A DNA stretch of 64,000 bases, taken from positions 124,001 to 188,000 of the forward strand of contig NZ_JACJPI010000064.1 in the NCBI RefSeq assembly GCF_014695975.1, written 5' to 3'. This stretch comes from Leptolyngbya sp. FACHB-321 (lineage in GTDB: Bacteria > Cyanobacteriota > Cyanobacteriia > Leptolyngbyales > Leptolyngbyaceae). Of this stretch, positions 46,990-55,685 are shown piece after piece; position 1 is the first letter of the stretch; every line of letters begins with the position of its first letter. The notes under the pieces were generated by a model, which did not search any database, was not told where the DNA came from, and saw only the letters and a program-made list of their open reading frames with translations. The position numbers were made by a program, and so were the translations under genes.

Positions 46990-47297
46990 AAGACGCTCAA
47001 CACTGGCTTCAGTCTTGGGGTTGGGGCATAGGCTGTGGAACACCACTGAGCATTGTTTATTGGCCGTTAAGGGCAAGATTGCGAGTTTTTCGTACCAAGG
47101 TCTTCACCAATTAACCTACTATTCTGCAAGTACCACGGCGTGAACATTCTCGTAAGCCCGACGAATTCTATGAGCTGGTTGAGCACCTCTGCCCCGGCCC
47201 GAAGCTGGAACTTTTTACACGAGGGTCTCGACCGATCTGGGAGAGTTGGGGTAACCAGGGTAACCTCTTTGATCGCGTTCCTACTATGAGTGCTTAA
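46990..47297 (+). pseudogene. Remnant of an MT-A70-family adenine methyltransferase
   Basis: No long ORF, but conceptual translation gives a C-terminal MT-A70 half in three pieces: DAQHWLQSWGWGIG, then TTEHCLLAVKGKIASF in another frame, then RREHSRKPDEFYELVEHLCP and GPKLELFTRGSRPIWESWGN in a third. TEH-LL-V-GK, REHSRKPDEFY and PGPKLELF are signature blocks of this family. Frame shifts and the missing DPPW half show that it is dead. It may be a former methylase of a neighbouring defence or phage module. Confidence 0.75.
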
Positions 47298-47497
47298 CCA
47301 TACTTCCATTAAAGGTTAAGCTTAGACCGCCAGTTAGCCAAAGCTTGCCCTATCTAGCTTTGAACAGTTTCATCGTCAGTGCCCTTGTCATTGTTGACAG
47401 AGCCGAGGCAGCCTGGAGAAAACGCAAAATTCTGGAATCAGAGAATTAGTGCATGTAGGCTGGAGAAAAGCTATCCTTTCATCGATGAAATGACACT

Positions 47498-47887
47498 ATG
47501 CCCGAACAACCCTACCAACCGATCGGTCTTGCTGAGTTAATTCAACAGGTCAAGCAGGAACTACTTTCAACTGTGCCTGGAAAAGCGAAAGAGGCTCCCA
47601 TTCTCTTTGTGAGCGGGGTAGAAGTGGAGGCTCAGGTAACCGTTAAGCGAGAGGGCAAAGCCGGTATCAAAATTGATGTCCTCTCGGTAGGCGGCGGCGA
47701 GCTAGGTGGCGGCATCAGTCGGGATGATGTCCATAAGGTGAAAGTCACCTTGTCTCCCTTATTTGACAAGGAGCGGCTGCTGGAGTTTTACCAGGCTTTA
47801 CAGCCTGATCAGGTGCCTGTGGCAGTGAAGCAGAGTTTAGAGGCACTCCTCAAAGGTGAAGAAGGCGAACTGGCAGACCAGTTTTAA
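47498..47887 (+). CDS. Trypco2-like (trypsin-co-occurring domain) small protein
   Basis: 129 residues. IGLAELIQQVKQELLS at the start and EAQVTVKREGKAGIKIDVLS followed by VHKVKVTLSPLFD match the Trypco2 domain, a small alpha+beta domain found next to trypsin-like or CHAT/caspase-like effectors in NTP-dependent conflict systems. The C-terminus is an acidic helix. First gene of the CHAT operon, 28 bases before the CHAT gene. Family role is unproven; it probably acts as an adaptor or signal receptor. Confidence 0.7.
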   Translation: MPEQPYQPIGLAELIQQVKQELLSTVPGKAKEAPILFVSGVEVEAQVTVKREGKAGIKIDVLSVGGGELGGGISRDDVHKVKVTLSPLFDKERLLEFYQALQPDQVPVAVKQSLEALLKGEEGELADQF

Positions 47888-47915
47888 CCGTCCTCAATAG
47901 ACAGAGAGGAACGAC

Positions 47916-49421
47916 ATGGAACTGCTAGAGCTTTATCTCTCTCCGCTAGATGCCCAACGCTTTCAGGCGATCGCAACCCGTTTACCCATTGGGATTGGTG
48001 ATGCTGCAACCGAGTGTGTCTTACCATTCTGGGTCGGTGAGCAAGACTGGCGAAGAACCATTATCAAGGTGCTGGAGAGTAGCCAGGGCTTTCGTGCAGA
48101 ACACTACCCTGAACCTGATGAGCAGGCTTGGCTGAAGCAGGAGGAGTTGCTGTTACCCGATCGCCAAAGCTTTCATGCTGCCTATCTAGAACGAATTGGA
48201 CAGTCCCTTTACCACTCGCTGTTTCCGCCAGATAGCGAGATCAAGCAAGCCTTCCTACACTCCTTACGATTAGCCGAGCAGCACAACACCGATTTGCATT
48301 TGCGACTGAAGTTTGCAGCGGATTCTGTCCAGCGATCGCGCTTGGCAGACTATCCTTGGGAACTGATCCATGATGGTCAGCGGTTTTTACAGCCTCGTCA
48401 GGTTATCGTGTCTCGTTACATTGCCTATGAAGCTTTACCACCTGCGCTTCTGCCCCAGAAACAGTTGCGAGTTTTATTGATCGCGCCTCGGGTTGAAGAT
48501 GCCACTCAGAAATTAGCAAAGCTTTCGGATACTGAACAACAAGCTATTCATCTCGGTCTGAGCAAGGCAAAGGCAGAGGGTTTAGCTGTGCTGGAGTCTC
48601 TATCAAAGGCAACCCTCAAGGCACTGAGTGCTGACCTGTCTCAACGGACTGAAACTCAGATGCCACAGGTGCTGCATTTTGATGGTCATGGACTATTCGG
48701 TAAGCGATGTGTCAACTCACAGTGTGGGCAAATCCATGCTGGTATCAAGGTCGATCGCTGTCGAAACTGTGGTCAATTACTTACAGAACCGACGGGATTT
48801 CTCCTCTTTGAAGATGAGCAGGGTGGACCCGATTACGTCAGTGCTGCGTCACTGGTAGCTTTTCTACCCAAGGGAGTGGCGCTGGTAGTGCTTAGTGCCT
48901 GCCAGTCGGGGATGGCAGTTGCTGGGGATTCGGTGTTTAACGGGACGGCACAACAACTGATCGATGCCAGGGTTCCGGCAGTGGTGGCGATGCAATATGG
49001 GGTGAGAGTGGATGCAGTCAGTCGGTTTGCGGAGCAGTTTTACCGCATACTAGGGCAGAAGAAGCCCCTGGTAACGGCTCTCAATGAAGGGCGAAAATGG
49101 ATGGGAGTGGAGGGAAATCAATGGTACCGTCCTGTTCTGTATCTACGTTGGTTGGATAATCAGGGGGGGCAATTGTTTGCCGAGACAGCAACGGTAGAGC
49201 CGCTTCAAGTCAAGCTAAGCCGTTTTCAAAGATTCGAAATAGAGCGACTGCAAGTGGAATTGGAGGATCTGGATCAAGACTATGAGAGCGTCAAGGCGCA
49301 GTTGCGGGTAGAGCTAGACGCTCCGACGCAAAATAAGTTAGAACGCCAAATTGAGCAGATTGGGCGACAGATGGATACCAAAGAGCAACAGTTATTTCGG
49401 CTAAAGCAACAGGATGAGTAA
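47916..49421 (+). CDS. CHAT-domain caspase-like protease with zinc-ribbon insert and coiled-coil tail
   Basis: 501 residues. The CHAT domain has its catalytic His in LHFDGHGLFG (about H257) and Cys in VVLSACQSGMA (about C328). Between them, CVNSQC and CRNC (about 264-284) form a zinc-ribbon-like insert. The last 60 residues are a charged coiled coil (ELEDLDQDYESVKAQLR) that reappears at the start of the next protein. CHAT proteases are effectors of bacterial cell-death and defence systems. It overlaps the next gene by 8 bases. Intact catalytic pair, so probably active. Confidence 0.85.
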   Translation: MELLELYLSPLDAQRFQAIATRLPIGIGDAATECVLPFWVGEQDWRRTIIKVLESSQGFRAEHYPEPDEQAWLKQEELLLPDRQSFHAAYLERIGQSLYHSLFPPDSEIKQAFLHSLRLAEQHNTDLHLRLKFAADSVQRSRLADYPWELIHDGQRFLQPRQVIVSRYIAYEALPPALLPQKQLRVLLIAPRVEDATQKLAKLSDTEQQAIHLGLSKAKAEGLAVLESLSKATLKALSADLSQRTETQMPQVLHFDGHGLFGKRCVNSQCGQIHAGIKVDRCRNCGQLLTEPTGFLLFEDEQGGPDYVSAASLVAFLPKGVALVVLSACQSGMAVAGDSVFNGTAQQLIDARVPAVVAMQYGVRVDAVSRFAEQFYRILGQKKPLVTALNEGRKWMGVEGNQWYRPVLYLRWLDNQGGQLFAETATVEPLQVKLSRFQRFEIERLQVELEDLDQDYESVKAQLRVELDAPTQNKLERQIEQIGRQMDTKEQQLFRLKQQDE

Positions 49422-50826
49422 CGACCCTCTGCTCGACTTTTATCAAACCGAATTGGATGACCTGGAGCAAGACTACACGAAAGTCAAGGAGCAGCTACGG
49501 GTTGAGCAAGATGGTCCGACGCAAAATAAGTTAGAACGCCAAATTGAGCAGATTGGGCGACAGATGGATGAATGTCAACAGAAAATTGATCAACGTCAAG
49601 CTGATCGCCAACGCCAGGTAGCCCAGATTGCTCTAGACACATTGATCAGTATTCTTAAAAGCGATGAAGCTCAGCTTGAGTTAATAATCCAGGCGTATCA
49701 AAAAACTGTTAGCCATTGGCCCGTTCCAGTGCGCTTGGAGGCAAATACAGTCGAGACCATCATCAACGAGTTGGAAAGAATAGCCCGAGGTCAATCATCC
49801 TATACCGCTCGGGACGAATTTATCGCGCACGTTGTCCATCAGACTTCAGCCCCATTCCTGTCTAATGCCCTTAATCAATGGAGTGTTCAATATCGAGCAG
49901 GGGTTGACTGGCTCCAACTCCATACACAAATCCAAGCGGCTCAAGACAAGCGCTTAGAGACTGCTGAACCCGCTATCTTAATGTCTATCACCCGCTGTGA
50001 TGAAGTCTCTACTCAGACTCAAGAGGATGCAACCTATTATCAAATCAATGCGTGGCTGATCGAAGATATTGAGACGTACCGATCGCGAAAAACGGGTTAT
50101 CACTCTCTGCTGGCTACCAATTCTCTAGAGTCTGCACCCTACCTGTTGGAGGAACTGCTGCCCAAAATAACTCATCTACTGAATCACTTTTTAGCTGAAC
50201 AGAGGCGTCTCTGCGATTTCTGTGAAAACTATCCCCAGATCCATGTCTTTCTGCCACTGGAACTGATGCACCTGGGTGTCGATCTATGGCCACACTTAAA
50301 TCCAGAAAACACTAGCCGTCGAGAATATTTAGGACACGACCACATAGTCGTTATTCGTTGCGCCAATCGCTACGATCGCAATTACAGAAAAAGTCCAAGC
50401 TGGCTGAAGTTGTGGAAACGACACCAGGGCTTATTGCAAGAGTCTGCCAAGGATGTTTTTGTACTGGGTCATGATCATGACCTGGATGAACTCATGGATG
50501 TTCTGGATGCGGCTGTGCAGCCAGCCAGCAACGTTGTAGGATTGCATGTTACTCAGGTACCCCTGAATACAGAGGATCTGTTTTATGAACTTTTAGACTC
50601 GGGCTTACCACTCGCGATCTGGCCGCGCCGTAATTTGACAGACAATGCCTATGAAACCGCAATGGCAGATTTGCTAGCGACTTGTTGTTTAGAGAGGTTA
50701 CCCCATACAGTGAAAGACAAACGATATGAAACTCGTAGACGACAGAATGCCCCAGACTGCCACATCGGACATCATTTGTCCCTCTTGTGGGATGACCCCT
50801 ATTTAGTGCCTCCTAAATCCGCCTGA
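49414..50826 (+). CDS. VMAP-like protein (vWA-MoxR-associated) with adaptor coiled coil
   Basis: 470 residues. Residues 5-70 are the coiled coil shared with the CHAT protein. A helical effector-associated-like region follows (about 72-150, DTLISILKSDEAQLELIIQA). The C-terminal part fits VMAP-C: VFLPLELMHLGVDLWP (about 277-292), HDHIVVIRCANRYDRNY and LPLAIWPRRNLTD. In ternary systems described for NTP-dependent conflict, VMAP links the MoxR/vWA switch to an effector by shared adaptor domains. Here that effector would be the CHAT protein. 12 bases separate it from moxR. Confidence 0.75.
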   Translation: MSNDPLLDFYQTELDDLEQDYTKVKEQLRVEQDGPTQNKLERQIEQIGRQMDECQQKIDQRQADRQRQVAQIALDTLISILKSDEAQLELIIQAYQKTVSHWPVPVRLEANTVETIINELERIARGQSSYTARDEFIAHVVHQTSAPFLSNALNQWSVQYRAGVDWLQLHTQIQAAQDKRLETAEPAILMSITRCDEVSTQTQEDATYYQINAWLIEDIETYRSRKTGYHSLLATNSLESAPYLLEELLPKITHLLNHFLAEQRRLCDFCENYPQIHVFLPLELMHLGVDLWPHLNPENTSRREYLGHDHIVVIRCANRYDRNYRKSPSWLKLWKRHQGLLQESAKDVFVLGHDHDLDELMDVLDAAVQPASNVVGLHVTQVPLNTEDLFYELLDSGLPLAIWPRRNLTDNAYETAMADLLATCCLERLPHTVKDKRYETRRRQNAPDCHIGHHLSLLWDDPYLVPPKSA

Positions 50827-50838
50827 GTTCAGAGCCGC

Positions 50839-51936
50839 ATGAGTAACCTACCCGAAGACTGGAAGCTGTTTCAGGGGGATAACCGAGCACCCCATGACGC
50901 GATCGGCACCTTGCCCGATGCCCCACCCTGGCGACCCTTTGGCAAAGACCCAAACCCTGGTGTTAGTCGCCGTAAACGTCGGGGTGAAACCTTTCAGTCG
51001 CAGTCAGAAGAGGTTGCTATGGTCAATGCGGCACTGTACTTGCGGCGGCCACTGCTGATTACGGGCAAACCGGGTACGGGTAAGTCGTCACTGGCGTATG
51101 CCGTGGCTCATGAGCTAAAGCTGGGGGAGGTGCTCTACTGGCCAATTACGACCCGCACCACCCTTAAAGATGGGCTTTATACCTACGATGCTATTGGTCG
51201 TTTACAAGAGGTCAAGCAATCGGAAACGAGAGGGGACTATACCGAAGACCCGCAAAAAATCGCGGATTACATTACTCTGGGGCCGCTGGGAACGGCCCTA
51301 TTGGAGTCATCGCGTCCCCGCGTGCTGATTATTGATGAAATCGACAAAAGTGATATTGACCTGCCCAACGATCTGCTGACGATTTTTGAAGAAGGTCGGT
51401 TTGAAATTCCGGAGCTGGGGCGACTAGAAAAAGAGAGTGACGACCCGGAGCAGAAATCAGTCTCCATCACGGTTAAGGTTCGCACGGACTATACGGATGA
51501 GACCGAACATACTTACGCTGAGAAGAAGGTCACAATTAAGGGAGGACGAATTACCTGTCAAGAGTTTCCCCTAGTGATCCTTACTAGCAACGGGGAACGC
51601 GATTTCCCCCCGGCTTTCTTGCGCCGGTGCTTGCGTCTGAATATGCGCGACCCCGATCGCGTCCAATTAGAACGCATCATTCAAGCCCATCTCGAACATT
51701 GCAATCTGTCAGAAAGCCAAGTGAGCGATTTAATTGACCGTTTTCTGAAAAGTCGCGATAAGAGCCGGGAGCAGCTTTCGACCGATCAACTGCTAAATGC
51801 CCTATTCATGATTGTCCGCCAGCGCGACTGGGTGGGTGACGAAAAAGAGAGCTTGCTGGATTATCTGTTAGCACCGTTGGATCGCCCCCTAGAGGTTAAA
51901 TCCAAAGATCGTTCACCTAAGTCTCCAGCCCAATGA
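50839..51936 (+). CDS. MoxR-family AAA+ ATPase
   Basis: 365 residues. Walker A TGKPGTGKSSLAYA (about 75-88), Walker B VLIIDEIDKSDIDLPNDLL (about 161-179), sensor 1 VILTSNGERDFPPAF and arginine-finger region LRRCLRLNMR. MoxR ATPases act as chaperone-like switches with vWA proteins, which matches the next gene. It overlaps that gene by 4 bases. The insert FEIPELGRLEKESDDPEQKS between Walker B and sensor 1 is longer than usual. Confidence 0.88.
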   Translation: MSNLPEDWKLFQGDNRAPHDAIGTLPDAPPWRPFGKDPNPGVSRRKRRGETFQSQSEEVAMVNAALYLRRPLLITGKPGTGKSSLAYAVAHELKLGEVLYWPITTRTTLKDGLYTYDAIGRLQEVKQSETRGDYTEDPQKIADYITLGPLGTALLESSRPRVLIIDEIDKSDIDLPNDLLTIFEEGRFEIPELGRLEKESDDPEQKSVSITVKVRTDYTDETEHTYAEKKVTIKGGRITCQEFPLVILTSNGERDFPPAFLRRCLRLNMRDPDRVQLERIIQAHLEHCNLSESQVSDLIDRFLKSRDKSREQLSTDQLLNALFMIVRQRDWVGDEKESLLDYLLAPLDRPLEVKSKDRSPKSPAQ

Positions 51937-53297
51937 TTAGTCGCCTGATCACCATCCTGCAGGAATCAGAGTTGCTGCTGAGCGATCAGGAGATTGAGTC
52001 TTTTAGTGAGGTGCAACCTTTACTGAACGACGAAGACATTGCAGATGCGCTCTGGTTAGCGTCTAAGATTGGCAGTGCCTATAAGGTCAGCGAGCCAGCC
52101 GCTATCAAAGCGGTCAGCGAATCAGATGATGCGATCGCGATTGAGGTGATTGATGATAACACCGTTGTAGTCGCGCCCTCACCCATGGTCTCTGCTTATA
52201 TGCCCCCGGCGGCGAAGTCTGACAATGGATCGATGGAAACTCCAGAATTGGGCTTACCCATCCAAGTCCAAGCGGCTCCAGCTCTGGCTCATCCTCGTGA
52301 GATTAGTCGATCGCTGCGTCCTTTGCTGCGGAAGGTGCCGTCGTTGACGCGATCGGAGCTAGATGAAAGCGCCACTGTGAATCGCATTGCTGAACGAGGC
52401 ATCTGGTTACCCATTCTTAAGCCTTCACCTGAGCGCTGGTTTGACCTGGAGCTGGTGATTGAGGCTTCCAAGTTTAGCTTTATTTGGCAGGAAACCCTGG
52501 ATGAATTTCAACAGTTACTGGAAGGACAGGGAGCTTTCCGCAATGTACGCACCTGGACTGTCAAAGAGGCGGCTACGGGGCAACCGCAGTTAGTAGCCAA
52601 GCGACAGCAGGGCACAGGTATAGAGCAAGACCAGCCATTACGGAGTCCTAAAGAACTGGTCGATGCCTCTGGACGGCGATTAGTGTTGTTCTTGAGTGAT
52701 TGTCGTTCTCGCCTGTGGCAGCAGGGGCAAATCCATGACTGGTTGACCCTTTGGAGCCAGCATGGGCCAGCCGCGATCGTGCAACTGCTGCCCGAACGAT
52801 TGTGGAGCCAAAGCGAACTGGATGTCGGGTTTGCGGTACAGGTGGGCTCCTTGATGCCAGGTGCACCAAATTCAAAGCTGCAAATCAGAGAATTGCCTGC
52901 TCGTACCGAAATTGCGCCTGCGGATACGTTAACAGTGCCGCTCGTCACTCTGACTGCAGAGGCGTTGAAGCAGTGGGCGCTAGTGGTTGCGGCGGCCGGG
53001 CGGCAGCGATCGCCAGCACGCTTGTTTGACTTGTCCTGGGTCAGCGATCCAGAACGCGATCAAGCGATGGCTGTTATCCAACCGCAATCTGCTAAGGAAC
53101 GGGTAGAACTTTTTATGGCGACGGCCTCTCTGCTGGCCCAACGGCTAGCCTGCATGATGGCAGCCGTACCCGTAGAACTACCCGTGGTGCATCTAATTCA
53201 GCAAGAACTTTTGCCAGAGGTGCAGTCGGTTCATATTGCTGAAGTCTATACCAGTAGTCTGTTAGAAGAAGTTAGGCCAAACCGCGGACGGCTCTAA
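51933..53297 (+). CDS. SAV_2336 N-terminal-related protein (vWA-like partner of MoxR)
   Basis: 454 residues. A variable first third is followed by SLRPLLRKVPSLTRSELDES and a vWA-like Rossmann region with RRLVLFLSDCRSRLW (about 248-262), which stands where a MIDAS motif would be but is degenerate. Then WLTLWSQHGPAAIVQLLPE and VVLNL-like strands. This is the arrangement of SAV_2336-type proteins that accompany MoxR ATPases. Metal binding is doubtful because DxSxS is not conserved. It overlaps its neighbours by 4 bases and 1 base. Confidence 0.7.
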   Translation: MISRLITILQESELLLSDQEIESFSEVQPLLNDEDIADALWLASKIGSAYKVSEPAAIKAVSESDDAIAIEVIDDNTVVVAPSPMVSAYMPPAAKSDNGSMETPELGLPIQVQAAPALAHPREISRSLRPLLRKVPSLTRSELDESATVNRIAERGIWLPILKPSPERWFDLELVIEASKFSFIWQETLDEFQQLLEGQGAFRNVRTWTVKEAATGQPQLVAKRQQGTGIEQDQPLRSPKELVDASGRRLVLFLSDCRSRLWQQGQIHDWLTLWSQHGPAAIVQLLPERLWSQSELDVGFAVQVGSLMPGAPNSKLQIRELPARTEIAPADTLTVPLVTLTAEALKQWALVVAAAGRQRSPARLFDLSWVSDPERDQAMAVIQPQSAKERVELFMATASLLAQRLACMMAAVPVELPVVHLIQQELLPEVQSVHIAEVYTSSLLEEVRPNRGRL

Positions 53298-54352
53298 TGG
53301 GATATAACCTGCAAGCCAAAATTGAGGGTAAACGCCTGACTCCGAATGCAGCAATCGTCCGCTTCAAAGGCTCAGACAACCTGAAGTTGGATGATATCGA
53401 GAAGAAGCGATCGCAACTCCTGACCACTCACTCTCTGAACGTTATTAGCGTTTATGGTCAACCTGGTGAAATCGTTGTCACCGTTGCCCGTCCCCAGCGC
53501 CAAACGATTTCTCTACGCGAAGTGTGGGCAAAACGAAAAATCAATCGATCGCCTTCTGGCATCAACCTCAGTTTTGTGATTGGCGTTAAGGAAATCGATG
53601 GCGAACTGCTCTACCTCAATCTAAGCAGTAGTTTTGAGAACTTGGAACAGCACGCTCCTCACACGCTGATCGCTGGTGCCACGGGCAGCGGAAAGTCCGT
53701 TCTACTGCAAAACCTCCTTCTTGATATTTGTGCTACTAACTCTCCCAAGCTGGCAAGCATCTATTTAATCGATCCCAAAATGGGCGTTGATTACGCCAAC
53801 ATCAGTGACCTACCCCATCTCAAAGAAGGCATCATTATTGAGCAAGAGCGTGCGATTGAGGTTTTGGAGTTTCTCGTTGAGGAGATGGATAACCGATACC
53901 GGAAGTTTCTGCCTCACAAAGCAAAATCTTTGCAGGACTACAACTGTAAGGTGCCTGAGCAGGACAGGCTCCCAGTATTGTGGCTAGTACATGATGAGTT
54001 TGCTGAATGGATGCTAATCGATGAATATAAAGCTGCTGTCTCCTCTGCCGTGCAGCGCTTAGGTGTGAAGGCAAGAGCAGCAGGAATTTATCTTATCTTT
54101 GCAGCACAGCGTCCTGATGCAAACGTTCTTCCAGTACAGCTTAGGGATAATTTAGGCAATCGCCTGATCCTCAGAGTCGAAAGCATTGGCACTTCAGAAA
54201 TCTCACTTGGACAAAAAGGCGCGGAACACCTTTTAGGCAAAGGACATTTAGCGGCTCGACTCACCAATCAATCTACTCTCATTTATGCTCAAGTCCCATT
54301 TCTTTCGGATGAAGACATGACTGCCGTAGCAGAAATCATCAAACAGCAGTGA
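53297..54352 (+). CDS. Short FtsK/SpoIIIE-type DNA translocase
   Basis: 351 residues. The N-terminus is a small beta domain; the RecA-like motor has Walker A IAGATGSGKSVLLQ (about 124-137), IYLIDPKMGVDYANI, Walker B LPVLWLVHDEFAEWM and LIFAAQRPDANVLP. There are no membrane helices and no C-terminal gamma (KOPS-reading) winged helix, so it is not chromosomal FtsK. It is closer to the HerA/FtsK motors of defence systems such as DptH. It overlaps the vWA-like gene by one base, so it belongs to the operon. Confidence 0.85.
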   Translation: MGYNLQAKIEGKRLTPNAAIVRFKGSDNLKLDDIEKKRSQLLTTHSLNVISVYGQPGEIVVTVARPQRQTISLREVWAKRKINRSPSGINLSFVIGVKEIDGELLYLNLSSSFENLEQHAPHTLIAGATGSGKSVLLQNLLLDICATNSPKLASIYLIDPKMGVDYANISDLPHLKEGIIIEQERAIEVLEFLVEEMDNRYRKFLPHKAKSLQDYNCKVPEQDRLPVLWLVHDEFAEWMLIDEYKAAVSSAVQRLGVKARAAGIYLIFAAQRPDANVLPVQLRDNLGNRLILRVESIGTSEISLGQKGAEHLLGKGHLAARLTNQSTLIYAQVPFLSDEDMTAVAEIIKQQ

Positions 54353-54390
54353 TCAAGCCCCGAAATCTTTACTGACTTATAATTTTGGGC

Positions 54391-55578
54391 ATGAGCAGGC
54401 AAGAAAACGTTTCTCCCCAAAAGTCTATTTACCTGGACTATCACGCGACTACACCCACAGATCCACGAGTTGCCAGTTTAATGCTGCGCTACATGATCGA
54501 AGAATTCGGCAATGCCAGTAGCGTAGATCATGAGTGGGGAGATCGCGCTGAAGATGCAATTAAACAAGCCGCTAAAAATGTTGCTGCTTTGATTGGAGCC
54601 TCACCTAGGGAAATCATTTGGACTTCTGGCGCGACTGAAAGCATCAACCTGGCAATTCAAGGTAGTCTTCCCTCCAACCCTGAAAAGCCTCACCGAATCG
54701 CATTGTTACCGCTCGAACACAAAGCGGTTCTTGACACCTGCCAAGCGTTTGAAAAGCGAGGCTGGGCAGAACTGATCTATATTCAAGTCGATTCCAAAGG
54801 CAGACTCGACCTTAATCATCTAGAGCAAGTCTGTATGGAGGGGGTGTCCCTGCTCTGCGTCATGGCTGCCAACAATGAAATTGGCAATGTCTATCCCATC
54901 CAAAAGATCGGACAGATTGCTCAGCGCTGTGGTATTCCTTTCCTCTGCGATGGCTCTCAGGCAGTGGGCAAAATTCCCATCCAATTTGAGGAGTGGGGCA
55001 TCACTTATCTAGCTCTTTCCGCCCATAAGCTCTACGGACCCAAAGGAGTTGGAGCCTTGGTTGTTCGCAAGGGTCACTATCTCGAACCTTTGCTGTTTGG
55101 CGGTGGTCATCAGCAGGGAATGCGATCGGGCACCTTCAATATTCCTGGCATTGTCGGGTTGGGAGAGGCTTGTCGTTTACGATCGCTGGAGATGGAGGAA
55201 GATGAGCGGGCAATAGCTACTAAACGAGACAGGCTCCAGGCTCTCTTATTAGAAAGAACTCCTGAATTAGTGGTGAATGGCGACACTACCCATCGATTAG
55301 CTGGTAATCTCCATATCTCTGTTCCTGGTATTCCTAACAGCGCTGTTGTTGCGAGAGTACGCCATCGTCTTGCGATCTCAACAGGTTCAGCATGTTCATC
55401 TGGCGTTGAATCACCTTCTCATGTTCTTCAGACACTTCGCTTGCCAGAGGTTATCGTAGATGGAGCACTCCGAATTGGGCTAGGAAAGTTTACTACAGAA
55501 GAAGAAATGAATGGTGCTGCTGTAATTCTCTCTGAAGCTGTTGCCCAGATTCAGCAGGTTCTCTACGCCATGTCTTAG
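54391..55578 (+). CDS. DndA/IscS-type cysteine desulfurase
   Basis: 395 residues. PLP enzyme that moves sulfur from cysteine to an active-site Cys: YLDYHATTPTDPRV at the N-terminus, PLP Lys in LSAHKLYGPKGVG (about K213), catalytic Cys in STGSACSSGVESPS (about C335). In phosphorothioation systems the DndA/SspA desulfurase supplies sulfur to DndC/SspB-D; no such acceptor lies in this window. It sits 38 bases after the FtsK gene on the same strand. The ATG at 54391 is preferred over an upstream TTG. It could also be a housekeeping-type enzyme captured by the operon. Confidence 0.85.
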   Translation: MSRQENVSPQKSIYLDYHATTPTDPRVASLMLRYMIEEFGNASSVDHEWGDRAEDAIKQAAKNVAALIGASPREIIWTSGATESINLAIQGSLPSNPEKPHRIALLPLEHKAVLDTCQAFEKRGWAELIYIQVDSKGRLDLNHLEQVCMEGVSLLCVMAANNEIGNVYPIQKIGQIAQRCGIPFLCDGSQAVGKIPIQFEEWGITYLALSAHKLYGPKGVGALVVRKGHYLEPLLFGGGHQQGMRSGTFNIPGIVGLGEACRLRSLEMEEDERAIATKRDRLQALLLERTPELVVNGDTTHRLAGNLHISVPGIPNSAVVARVRHRLAISTGSACSSGVESPSHVLQTLRLPEVIVDGALRIGLGKFTTEEEMNGAAVILSEAVAQIQQVLYAMS

Positions 55579-55685
55579 ATTTTGTTAGTTGTGAGTTCAG
55601 TTGCTGTGAACCATTCAACTTTTAGGAAGCCTTGCAAGCCGAATTTCCTAAATTCGAGATTTCATTCGCTTTCAGTTACATCCAG

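Noticed and set aside
47067-47309. 80-residue minus-strand frame in the spacer after drmC
   Set aside because: The opposite strand carries MT-A70 motifs in shifted frames, so this frame is a shadow of the pseudogene.
53297-55578. A complete Dnd or Ssp phosphorothioation system
   Set aside because: Only a desulfurase and an FtsK-type ATPase are present; DndB-E, SspB-D and DptF/G are absent from the window.
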